Positions 37,689 to 47,807 of a stretch of DNA of 64,000 nt are shown here, piece after piece. Under the pieces are notes generated by a model. It was not told where the DNA came from. It was given only the letters and a program-made list of their open reading frames with translations, and made no database searches. The position numbers and the translations under genes were made by a program. The DNA comes from Melieria omissa (Eukaryota > Arthropoda > Insecta > Diptera > Ulidiidae), in contig OZ020267.1 in NCBI GenBank assembly GCA_963971225.1, positions 149,881,927-149,945,926 of the forward strand, in the 5' to 3' direction. The first letter of the stretch is position 1; every line of letters starts with the position of its first letter.

Positions 37689-38516
37689 ATGGGCCAGACC
37701 AAAAGTCAATTCACCGACGAAGAGTTGCAGGATTATGAGGTAATAGCTGCAGTTTTCAAGTATTAACTAAACTCTAAATGCTGCGCTTTTGCTTTTCATC
37801 CGCAGGACTTGACATTTTTTAGCAAAAAAGAAATACTGCTGTAAGTGGTCGCGTGCCTTCAATTAATGCATTTCATAACAAAAAAAAAACATCTTTGCTC
37901 CCGCAGCGCACACAAGAAGTTTAAGAGTCTGGCACCCGAAAAGGTTAGCCACAACAAGAACGCCAAACTGGCAATGAGCAAAATACTGCAGTATCCCGAG
38001 CTGCGCGTGAATCCGTTTGGCGATCGCATTTGTAAGGTGTTCAGCTCCAGCGATGATGGCGACATGACATTTGAGGACTTTCTGGACATGATGAATGTGT
38101 TTAGCGACGCTTGCCCCAAGAAACTAAAGGCCGAGTATGCCTTTCGAATTTGGGGTCAGTAGGCTTGCGGCTTGCTTGCATATTTATTTGTATTGAAAAT
38201 CACTTAATGCCAAATGCGCACAATTTGCAGACTTTGACGGAGACGATATGCTGGGCGTATCTGACCTTAAGCAGGTGATTGAGCGTCTTATTGGGCCCGA
38301 CAATCATTTGGAGGATGCAGAAATGCGCGAAATCATTCACTGCATCCTGGCCGAGGCGGACTTTGATGATGACGGCGCGCTATCATTTCCAGAATTCGAG
38401 CATGTGACCGACAAGTCCAGAGACTTTTTGAAGTAAGTGTTTTTTAGCTATGCTGTGCTACTACTTTAGTCTACTAAATTTATGATTTTTGCAGTTCCTT
38501 CCGCATAAGACTATAA
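37689..38516 (+). CDS. Cib2: Calcium and integrin-binding (CIB family) EF-hand protein
   Basis: Five exons: 37689-37739, 37806-37840, 37907-38154, 38231-38432 and 38495-38516, giving 185 residues, the usual CIB length (about 187). All four introns are 64-76 bases with GT..AG ends and matching phases. The protein starts MGQTKSQF, an N-myristoylation-type Met-Gly, then DLTFFSKKEILLAHKKF, a CIB-family signature. Two calcium-binding EF-hands are visible: DFDGDDMLGVSDL, split by the intron at 38155, and DFDDDGALSFPEF. The N-terminal EF-hand pair is degenerate, as in the family. The C-terminal tail DFLNSFRIRL matches the CIB helix that caps the ligand pocket. CIB proteins are membrane-associated calcium sensors binding integrin tails and, for CIB2, sensory transduction channel proteins. 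Assignment to the fly Cib2 orthologue is from remembered similarity. Confidence 0.93.
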
Positions 38517-39278
38517 ACATATTGCAGCCTCGCCGCGCTGCTAAACCACGACAGAGTTCTAGCACAAATGACTCATCGATTTGCTCACTTATTTCTGGCA
38601 CCAGCAGCTACTACAGTTTACTACAGTCCAACAGTTTAGTAGCTAAAACTAGTGCATACGGTTTGTTTTAGTTGCTACTACTTGAATTGTATGTAAATTC
38701 TCTTTGTGTAAGTGTTCAATTGCGCAGATATTATTCGAAACTCATATTCATTACAATAGGTATTTTATGTGTTTGAAAAAGGTGATACGAGACAAATTTT
38801 ACGCAACGTACTTGTCTTTTAATGTGAAACTTAAAATTCATTTAGTATTCTGTATGATATTTGTATGTGAATTTAGTTTGTATTAGAAAAATTTTGAGGT
38901 AGCCAGTTAGTTTTAAGTTTATTTGGGCTACAATCTGCTAAGTTATTTATTAATCTTAAAAAATACATACTTGTAAGTCGTAATTGTACTATATAACCGG
39001 ATATTATGATGAAATGCATTTAAAGTGCAACGCACATTTATATTCAAACAAAAACAAATATGTAGAAAGTATTAAATGAACATTTTTACAACTTCATTAC
39101 ACAACATAATCAGCAGCGCTCATCGGTATACAAATACAAGAAATCGTTACTACTCTGTAAATTGCATAGTTATTGGAAAGAACCACTTAAACCCACATTG
39201 TAACAAAATTTAAGTCTTCAAAGTCACTGGCTTCAAGTGAACTAATGTGAAATTTGAACACTGCAGTAATTTTTTGCT

Positions 39279-39324
39279 AATGCCAAATATTTAATAAAAT
39301 ATGTTTTATTAAATATTTGGCATT
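39279..39324. terminator. Perfect 21-bp hairpin with AATAAA on both strands
   Basis: Arms 39279-39299 and 39304-39324 are perfectly complementary with a TATG loop. Each arm contains AATAAA on the strand leading out of the adjacent convergent gene (plus for Cib2, minus for OSTC). It lies about 780 bases after the Cib2 stop and about 375 bases after the OSTC stop. It plausibly supplies the poly(A) signal for both genes. Confidence 0.6.
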
Positions 39325-39697
39325 CCTTTGAAACAAAAATTTAGATTTTTTATTCATAATATTGCAAAAAATTTGAGAACTCAAGAGCTACGTACTTATT
39401 CCGATGTGACCTATTTGAAATTGTACGCATGAATAGGAGAGGTAACTTTGTTTCTAACTAAAATACCAGTTGGACAGCAGACGTCCAACACCAAAGCAAA
39501 TGCGTTAATTGCACATTATGTTCTCAAATTAATTTCGCATATATTTTCATACAAATTTCGATACATACATTTACTTTACTTCATTATTGCTGATTCTATT
39601 CAAACGCAATTTTTGCTTTTTCGAGCAACTGGTAAATACTTTTGCGATAGTTTTTTAAAGTTTTCAATCTCCTTTGTGTGTAGGCGTTGTGCGCTGC

Positions 39698-40208
39698 CTA
39701 TGGCTGCAAGTAGCTGGGCAGCTTCATGCGCATAAACAGCCACGTTGTAAAGAACGAGACGAGTATGAAAATGAAGCCCATTGCTGTCAGCAGCAATCGG
39801 TTGAGATTCGTCTTGCCGGGAATATGCGTCTGGTCCATGATGATAAAGCCCAGGCCGCCCACAGTGAATAGGAAACTGCTGGCCAGTCCCTCCATAATGT
39901 ATTGGCCATTGACGCGATACGGCATGAAGGCAACGGGACGCGAGTGGCCATGCTCGTCGACGGTGGCACCAACGCTCGGTGGCTCCACTATCACATCGTA
40001 GATAATACCTGACAAGTACAATGATCAATCAAGTTTTCAACGGCTGCACAGCAATACGCAACTTACCACCAGTGACCAGGAAGTACGAGAGCAGCACAAT
40101 GGAGAACATTGTCATGGGCGAGGGCTTCTTGAACCAAGCGGGCCTACGCACTTTGATGTTCGGCGGCACCAGAATGTGGAAGGGCAAGTTGTACAGTGAT
40201 TCTATCAT
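39698..40208 (-). CDS. Ostc: Oligosaccharyltransferase complex subunit OSTC (DC2)
   Basis: Minus strand, two exons: 40208-40067 and 40008-39698, with a 58-base intron. The 150-residue product matches the family length (149 in human). The start [20 protein letters not shown] is followed by a first membrane segment ([20 protein letters not shown]), the near-invariant stretch [18 protein letters not shown], then [20 protein letters not shown], a second membrane segment and a third near residues 118-137. It ends [12 protein letters not shown], close to the family's FMRMKLPGYL. OSTC links the STT3A catalytic subunit to the Sec61 translocon in the ER membrane for co-translational N-glycosylation. 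It converges with Cib2 and diverges from the PTPA gene. Confidence 0.96.
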
Positions 40209-40702
40209 TGTTCAATTTGGAACTTGTGTTTTTCTACGCTAATAAACAAAAAACAAATCGAAATAATGCCGGTGTGGGCAAGTGGCTGTGGTAATTATTG
40301 ACGTTGCTTCATGGCAGAGCTGCCAAGTTGTGTCTGGCAATGACAGAGTTGCATTCGACAGCACTCTTATATATAACTTTTAGACTTTGTTTTCGCAAAA
40401 ATATATAAAATAGAACTATGCCATAAAAAAGATAAACAATATTCAAATGAATGCCTGTCCTCTGTTGGGTTTATTAAAATAACATAAAAATTATATATTA
40501 TAATTTTTTTCACAGACTGTCTGCTTGCCAACCCTTACGAGGAAGCTCGAAGCAACCCTATTCACCTTGACAAAGAATAAGTAAGAGAATCGAAATAAAA
40601 ACAAACAAGTTTTCATTTTGCTTGTCACTAATTTTCATAATTTTCTTTGGACCGGGTCTACAAAAACTGCATTGCGCCCGGAAGCACTAACAGTCAGCCA
40701 CA
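40209..40702. promoter_or_regulatory. Shared intergenic region of divergent OSTC and PTPA
   Basis: 494 bases separate the two start codons, so the promoters of both genes must lie here or in undetected leader introns. The sequence is AT-rich in the middle (40380-40500), flanked by less AT-rich parts. No specific factor site is called. Confidence 0.5.
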
Positions 40703-43497
40703 ATGGAGGAATTTCATAACAAGGAGCTGCCATGTAAGTGTCTGCCAACACAATTTTTGCACAGTTACGCCCAATTTCTGATGCGCAATCTCCCGGTACG
40801 CCCGGCGCGTAGTCAATCAGGTCAGCGGCCATGATGCATCGAAATGTGTGAAGAATCCCCACGACATGGATTTGTGGCAGCGGTCGGAGGCGTACTTCAA
40901 CATAGTCGGCTTCATCAATGGCATCAGCACCGCCATTCAGGGCATTCGCATCTCTGACGACATCTACGTTTCGCCAACAATGGAAAAATTGTTGGTCATC
41001 TTCGACAAGCTGAATGCACTCATCGATGAAATACCGCCTTTCGACCAGCCGCAGCGCTTCGGTAACAAGGCCTTCCGCACCTGGTCGCGCAAAATGAATC
41101 ACGTAAGCAGACTGGGGACTGGGTAGTGGCGTTGGAGTGTCAACTATGGTATTGTGTCTGAATTTGCAGGACATTTTCCTGCTCCTGAAAGATGCGCTGC
41201 CGCAAGAGAAGTGCGAAATGTTCAATGAGCTCGGCTACTACTTGAGCGAATCGTTCGGCAACTCGGTGCGCATTGATTACGGCACCGGCCACGAGTTGTC
41301 GTTTTTGTTCTTCATGTGTGGCCTCTTCAAGGGGGATATTCTGAAGGAGGATGACAGTGTGGCGTGCGCACTGCGGCTGTTCAATGCGTATTTGATGTTT
41401 GTTCGCCGGCTGCAGATGACCTACCGCATGGAGCCGGCCGGCAGTCAGGGCGTCTGGTCGCTGGACGACTATCAGTTTGTGCCATTCATATGGGGAAGTG
41501 CACAGTTGGCTTGTAAGTTCTGTAAATTCAATTTTTTATATTATAATTTAAACGTGTTTGACAGCATCCATCGAGGTTCTTCTTGAACTTACACCTCCTC
41601 ACTTTCATATACAAACCCAGGCGAAAAGAGCTATCCTGGGGATGACTGACGTAAATATCGGGGCCAAGGGCTTCCTGGGTCGTAAGAAGATTGATATTCT
41701 TACGAACCAGTATCCCGAGATTGCAATACCGAGAGACACAATTGCACCGAAGCTCTATTTCACCAACAGTTTTAACACAGAGCTTAGTAATAACACAAGC
41801 TTGGCAGGTATATCAGAGACATTTCTGATAGATCAGTACATGATTTCCTGGTACACAGAAGGCTCCCTAACGGAGGAAGGTACCGGAATCGGGGTTAGAT
41901 ACTCGGAACCTTTAGAAAAGCTGTCCACCATTTTTCAGGCAGAAATATACGCCATTGAAAGGCGTGGAAATACCGGAACCGGAAGATGGCGATCCTGTCA
42001 GACGGCCAAGCAGCAATCAAGGCATTCAGATCTTACCAGGTATCCTCAAAACTGGTGTCGGAATGCCTTGAGAAGCTAAACGAACTTGGCCGTTACAATC
42101 AGGTATGGGTCGTCTGGGTTCCGGGTCATGCCGGTTTTGATGGGAATGAGCAGGCTGACAACCTTCCAAGAAGGGGGCATCTACCCCCTTCGTCGGCCCA
42201 GAACCCTTCTGTGGTCTAGGCAAAGGAGCACTATCCATCCTTTCCAGGAAAGACGAGATAACCATCCGGAATCAATACTGGGAAAATCAACCAGGCCCTG
42301 ATCATTCCAAGATGGTTATTAAATCTTTCAACAAAAAAATGTTCGAGGAATGTATGAGTCTCTCAAAGAATAATCTAAGGATTTTTACAGGTATATTGCC
42401 GGGGCATTGTAGATTGAACTATCAACTAACCAAACTAGGTATCAGGGTGAACGAACTCTGAAGGTTCTGTCTGCAGGACAATGAAACTCCAATACACATA
42501 CAAGGCATATGTCCTGCACTAATACAAAAACGGCAGAAGCATCTGGGTGATTTTACTATACCAGGTTCGGACTGGGTTTCCAGAGGCTTAGGAAATATAC
42601 TAAGATTCCTTTTGGATACTGCACTCACGGACGAACTGTGAAGTGAGAAGGTGGCACAATAGATCTTTAAGGTCGCAGTGCACATTCCCCGCCAATAAAA
42701 ATAATTATAGTTGTAGCTCTAATATACACAACTTTTACTTTCTCTAGTGGACCCGCCGTTCGATCCACCAAAGTTTCTTGACGAAAATATCATAAACGAT
42801 TACAAGGACGACTTCATGTTCATAGGCTGCATTGATTACATTTGTCAGGTGAGTATGCATAGCGCTCGTTTTTCTTGGTTTGAACGTTATTACTTCTGTA
42901 AGGTTAAAACTGGTCACTTTGCTGAGCATTCGAATCAGTTGTGGAGTATTTCAGCTGTTCCCTCGTGGGTTAAGATCAACACGGGACTGGTGAGGATGTA
43001 CGAAAAGGAGGTAATTGTCCTCAGTTTAGTGGTGCTTCCTTCAATAAATACATTGCTGTCCCATCTTACAGCTACTCTCCAAGTTTCCCATCATACAGCA
43101 TGCGCTCTTTGGGCAGTTGATGCCTTTTAAGCCTGTCAAGCCCGGCACTACTATACCGAATCCACGTTTGGGCCATGTAAAGAGATCGTCTTCAACGACA
43201 GTTGGCACCAGACCGTCCATGCCACCACCTCCACCACGGCAGGCGTCTGTCCACATCACTTTGCCGCCAGGAGTCCCTGAAACTGAGCAACACAAACAGG
43301 CTAGGGAGCGCGAGCTGGATGCTTTAACAGAGATAGCATCTGACACCCGAAGTGATATGCAGAGACCTGTTGGGGGTGCAAATGCTCAAGAGCCGCAATC
43401 TGTTGAGAGTAACAAATCGAATGCTGCACAGAACAAGAATGAAACGGCTACATCGTCCACTATCACCAGTCAAACATCGAACGAGGCTGCTGTTTAA
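40703..43497 (+). CDS. Ptpa: Serine/threonine-protein phosphatase 2A activator (PTPA)
   Basis: Six exons: 40703-40733, 40813-41102, 41170-41512, 42748-42848, 42903-43010 and 43072-43497, all phases consistent, 432 residues. PTPA is a peptidyl-prolyl-isomerase-like chaperone that loads metal ions into PP2A catalytic subunits. Visible family blocks are PPFDQPQRFGNKAFRTW, SVRIDYGTGHELSFLFF, TYRMEPAGSQGVWSLDDYQF, FAEHSNQLWSISAVPSW and KFPIIQHALFGQLMPF. The C-terminal ~110 residues after GHVKRSSSTTVGTRPSMP are a low-complexity Pro/Ser/Asn tail beyond the folded domain. Exon 1 is tiny (10 codons); its junction to 40813 (acceptor GCGCGTAG) is the least certain boundary. Intron 3 carries a LINE relic in the same orientation. 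An AATAAA at 43655-43660 lies 158 bases past the stop. Confidence 0.93.
41554..42710 (+). mobile_element. I-like LINE 3' fragment in PTPA intron 3
   Basis: Plus strand. It begins in the RT-RNase H linker (LLELTPPHFHIQTQAKRAIL, 41580-41635), continues through QAEIYAIER and SDGQAAIKAF..WVVWVPGHAGFDGNEQ (RNase H, about 41940-42170) and ends with the Cys-His region (RFCLQDNETPIHIQGICP, about 42460-42520). The 3' end CCAATAAAAATAATTATAG is a TAA-type tail. Its sequence closely follows the copy at 27146-29530, so both belong to one family. Frame breaks at about 42180 and 42460 show decay. It occupies most of the 1,235-base intron and is about 40 bases from both splice sites. Confidence 0.88.
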
Positions 43498-44389
43498 ACT
43501 GAAGCGTCAAGTGCGTGCGGTGTACCTGTCCCAGCGAACAGAAATGAAAAACATTCACTTTTACAATGTTGCACAGAAGCAGTTTGAGACGAAGTGCTGG
43601 CGATAAGCTTTGCAAATATTTCATTAAAAATATTTATATGGCTTTACAAATAATAATAAATGTTAAAGAAAAATCATACGCCAAGCCAGTGCAATTGTCT
43701 TCTAGCAAGCATCTGTGCTATGTTGAGAAAGCTTCTTATTTCAGAAATAGCATTTCCCCTTTAAAGTTTTCCCGAAGTCAACAGTTTCAAACTTGATCGC
43801 TAGACAGACAGACGACATTTCTGTGCACTCAAGTGGCAGTATTTTCTTAAATTCCGGGCTATTAGCTGGTCATAACCGGAGCTAGTGACCAGTTTAATGT
43901 AAGAGAACATTCACATTCGAGCGCCAACAATTGAAAACGTGTAAAAATCTGAAACTACGCAGCTGATGCAAACTGTCGGTGGTGCTGAAAATTTTTGCAT
44001 AAATTCTATTTCGAATACTTAGTGATAAATATAAATACAACAACAAATACGTGATGTAACATATTCAACGCGTAGGCCAGTGAGAAAAAGCTTCCGGCTC
44101 CTGCTGGGCGTCGCGACGGAGAACATCTTCAAAATTTGTGCAAATTCGAAGAGAGCGCCGGCACGCGAGCGGGAGCGCGTTTTCATGTTTTCCCCCATCA
44201 ACATTAGCCAAACAAGATTTGTTTATATTTACGTTCAGCTTTTGTTTACAAACAAGACCCGCGATCGCCGATAACCGAAAGCAAATACAGATCGGCACAA
44301 TTGAGGCTATGCAAATACAACACGTTCAGCCGCTGACAGTCTGAAAAGAAGTCCGGAAAATACTAGTTTGGGTGGACCACGCGACCGAC
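43498..44389 (+). promoter_or_regulatory. Spacer between PTPA and the LRR gene
   Basis: Holds the PTPA 3' UTR with AATAAA at 43655-43660, then the upstream region of the LRR gene. GC-richer sequence from about 44080 with CGCGACGG/CGCGAGCGGGAGCGCG blocks is likely promoter or 5' leader. No separate coding gene is seen. Confidence 0.4.
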
Positions 44390-46618
44390 ATGTCCAAGAA
44401 GTGCGTGGTGCGCTCGTTGGGCGACAGTGCGCTCGCCGAACTGGCCAATCTGATCGTGTCCACGCTGGGCTACGCCAAGTACGCACCCGGAGTGGTGCTG
44501 GACATCAGCATCGTCATGGTGGACATCAATCAGTATCTGGAGCAGACAGGTGCCACCTGGAACATCTACCAGGATCTGCTGCGTGTCATACTCAGCTCGG
44601 ATTACTTGGATGCCAACATGCGCTTCACCTGCCTGCAGATGCTGCTCAACGGCAGCGTCTCCTTTCTGGTCACCGAAGTCTTTCCCTTCTCCTACTACGA
44701 GAAGATCCTGCAGGTGATTGCCGCCCAGGGCACCGGCCTGCGTGTGCTCAACCTGAAGGGCGTCTGGGTGAAGGAGGAGCACATGCACTACTTGTTCGAG
44801 ATAGTGAAGAAGTGTACCAACCTCACCAAGCTCTTTGTGCCCTACATTGCCAATGACGACCTGCTGGAGGTGATTGGCAAATACTGCCAACGTCTGCAGG
44901 TGCTCGACATTTCCGGCGAGACAGACATCACCGAAATCGGCATCGAGTTTCTGAGCAAGGGCCTCTGCAAGAACAAGTTGACCGTGGTGGATGTGGGCAT
45001 GCCCGGCGAGGAGAACATCTGCTACTCGGACATTGCGCTCATACTCGAGCACTGCCCCAACGTGGAGACGCTGTCCACGTACTCGTTTGTGGGTGCTGCG
45101 CTCAAGTTCATATACGACAACATCGACGAAAGTTTCACGTGCAATCTGAAGTATCTGCACGACACCGGCACCGACGCGGACACGCTGCGCGTAATTGTGA
45201 AAACGTGCCCCAAGTTGGAATCGCTATATCTCGACACACCGAAGGCGGGAGCGCTGCAGGTACTCGGCGAAATCTTTCTGCGCAAGCTGAAAATCTACAA
45301 ATTCTCCTGCGCCGAACTGATGGAGGTGCTGGAGAAGATCGGCCACAACCTGAGCCATCTGACCTTAATCAAGGGCAACGGACACCTGGAAATAAGCGAC
45401 TTGACACGCATCTGCTCAATGCTCATCGACTTGGACTGCTACATGATGGACGGCTTGTCCTATACGAAAGACCACAATCGGTTTCAGCGCTTGGAGGGGC
45501 TGGAGATGCTGAGCAGTCCCATGTCGAGCACGTCGCTGAAGACGCTTATCTGTTGTTGTACGCAGCTGAAGCGATTGGCCGTGGACAGTGTCACCTTCAC
45601 GGACGAGGACATTATTAGGTGAGATTGGCGTTTTGTCAAAGAAATTCCAAAGTAAAATTTGGTTATGTCTTTGCATTTTAACGTTTTTAAAGTCAGTGCT
45701 GTCAGATACCTGAAATGAGTTTCTACCAAATTAAAAAAAAAATACTGAAACTCCTCTTAAAAGTTAAAAAATCTCCTAATTTTTTTTTATAATTTGTGTA
45801 ATTTTAATGTAATTAAACGTCTCATAAAAAAATATATATATTCACAGATTTTGTTTCATGAAGCCTTTTTTTATTCATCTTCAGCTTAGCAACAAAAACT
45901 TAACAAATACTTAACAAACAAACAAACAGATAACAAATAAATTAAATAAAAAGTGTCATTTTTGGTGGGATTTCATTGTGACAGCAATAAGTGAAAACGA
46001 GATAGAACGAGCTTACATTTTATAAGCTTAAAGTTTTTAACATTTTTGTTGCTTTAACTATTAAAATATTTGCCAAGGTTCCCAATACAGAATACGTTAT
46101 TATCCAAAAATCTCCCAAAAATCCACTAAAAATCCGAAAAACCCTTTAACATAAAATATAAATCTTCTAAACTTACTCTTAAACAATTCTTCCACTTAAA
46201 AATTCTCCTAAAAGGTCAAGAATCTCCAAAATCGAGGAGAAAATCTCCTGATCTGGCAACACTGTTTAAAGCTTTTCTTATGATGTTTTGAAATTTTGCT
46301 TCATTTTGCAGCATATTTATTGAGCATGACTTCAATATACTGGAGGATGTTTGGTTCACTTTGGCGCCCAATTTAACAGTACAATCGATTGAGGTTAGGT
46401 TACGCACAAATTGTTTGTCAACCAATGAACTGTAATTGATAATAAACAAGTTTTGTACGCTTTTCTAACAGATTCTCATGGATCGCTGCCCGGAATTGCA
46501 ATCGGTTGGACAGTTGAGCGGCTGGGCCTTGACGCCCGATGACTTGGCACTGATACGTGGTCTACTGAAGAGCGGAAACTCGTGCCTTGTACTTACACCT
46601 AACGGTTTTTTCCCTTAA
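44390..46618 (+). CDS. Leucine-rich-repeat protein (AMN1/F-box-LRR-like repeats), family not identified
   Basis: Exons 44390-45618, 46312-46393 and 46472-46618 give 485 residues. Chosen start: ATG at 44390 (GCGACCGACATGTCC), the first Met of the long GC-rich exon ([20 protein letters not shown]). Irregular LRRs of the cysteine-containing type occur throughout, for example [52 protein letters not shown] and [16 protein letters not shown]. This pattern is common in F-box/LRR substrate receptors, but I see no clear F-box; residues 1-60 have a different helix-like pattern. No signal peptide or membrane span, so probably intracellular. Exon 3 could instead splice after GNSCL (donor at 46589, GTACTT) to a strong acceptor at 46835, ending RLQ-stop at 46847. 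AATAAA lies at 46946-46951. Confidence 0.85.
45694..46264. mobile_element. hAT-type MITE in LRR-gene intron 1
   Basis: Ends CAGTGCTGTCAGATACCTGA and, inverted, CAGTGTTGCCAGATCAGGAG match in most positions. Flanking octamers TTTAAAGT (45686-45693) and TTTAAAGC (46265-46272) are an 8-bp target duplication with one change, as for hAT elements. The interior is AT-rich with many CTCC(T/C)AAAA motifs and no transposase. It fills 571 of the 693 intron bases and ends 47 bases before the exon 2 acceptor. Confidence 0.78.
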
Positions 46619-47075
46619 AACTACTTTTTGATTGTCTTGACTCAAAAAAGACATAGTAATGAGAATATTAACCCATTCATTAAGGTTTAACAGTCTAACA
46701 ATTTGTAATTGTTTGGTTTTCTTAAAACTTATATTAACTAATGTACTATTAAAATTGGTTTTAAAGATTAATTAGATCAATTGTTTTGTAAATAATGCAC
46801 ATTTTCTGATATTTAGTTTCTTCTTACAATTACAGCGATTGCAATGACTAGCGGCTGATGACAAGGCGAAAAAAATGCAGTTGAAGTATTCCTTAGGCGA
46901 TTTTAAATTGAAGTTAAATTTTGTGAATATTAAAAATGTGATATAAATAAATTTAAAGAAATATAAAGAGTTCTTAAATGAAAAATAGTTAAATCGAAAT
47001 GTGGCTCAAGCAGAAGTTAACGAAGATAGAAAATATTAAAGGATCATTCGGTTTACTTTTACCAAAGAATATTAA
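46619..47075 (+). other. 3' region of the LRR gene
   Basis: Contains a strong acceptor-like TTTCTTCTTACAATTACAG ending at 46835 that may add a short last exon (see the LRR gene), then AATAAA at 46946-46951. Confidence 0.45.
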
Positions 47076-47803
47076 GGGGCACAACCAGTTTGAAATTTTG
47101 AAAATTTCGTTTTTTGTTTTATTTCATATTTTTATACTATAACTATCATAGAAAAAGTATACGAACGGATTTTGTCGAATTCGTAAAAGTCTCTGAGATA
47201 CAGAGCCTCAAATCCGTCTCGTTCACTACGCGGTAACACGGTTTTTAAACTTTAAACGCGTTTTTCTCAAAACTACATTTTTCAAATTTGCTGCAGCTGT
47301 AACTTGATAACAAAACATCCGATCGACTTGGGTCTTTTTTTAGCTTATTGTGTATTTGTTTTTCCATACAATGACCCTCCAGTTTAATGATAGGATGAAA
47401 TGTATAATTATGCCAGGCCAGAAACCATCAGATTTTTCAGAAAAATTTTAATTTTTTTTCAATAAACCGCCATTTTGGTGCATTTTATTTTTTTTTTACA
47501 ACCGAGGGTCATTGTATAGGAAATATAACCTAGTTAAGTAAAATTTTTGGTTTTTTTGATTTCAGGCACTGCGCAGGCTACAACCACTGCAGCAGTTGGA
47601 GAACGTTTTTTTTTTTTGAAGACTCAGGAGATGGTGGATAACTTGCTGAAAATCGAATATTTTCATTTGAAAAAATTACTTTGTATTCATTATTTATGCA
47701 TAAATATATCTGCAAAATTTTAAAACATTCGATGCAATACTTCACAAAATTCAAAATTCACAAAAAATCTCCTTTTTTCATGCGGTCAAACTAGTTGTGC
47801 CCC
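47076..47803. mobile_element. TTAA-flanked MITE (piggyBac-like insertion)
   Basis: Both ends abut TTAA (47072-47075 and 47804-47807). Terminal repeats GGGGCACAACCAGTTTGA and inverted GGGGCACAACTAGTTTGA differ at one position. A second inverted pair is internal: ATGACCCTCCAG near 47371 and GAGGGTCATTGTATAGGAAA near 47504. The 728-bp interior has no open frame. TTAA duplication is the piggyBac hallmark, though piggyBac ends usually start CCC rather than GGGG. Confidence 0.7.
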
Positions 47804-47807
47804 TTAA

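Noticed and set aside
40635..41225. 196-codon minus-strand open frame
   Set aside because: Antisense to PTPA exons 1-3; no motif of its own and it spans PTPA splice sites.
44363..45160. 265-codon minus-strand open frame
   Set aside because: It lies wholly antisense to the conserved LRR exon, where GC-rich codon use keeps the opposite frame open by chance.
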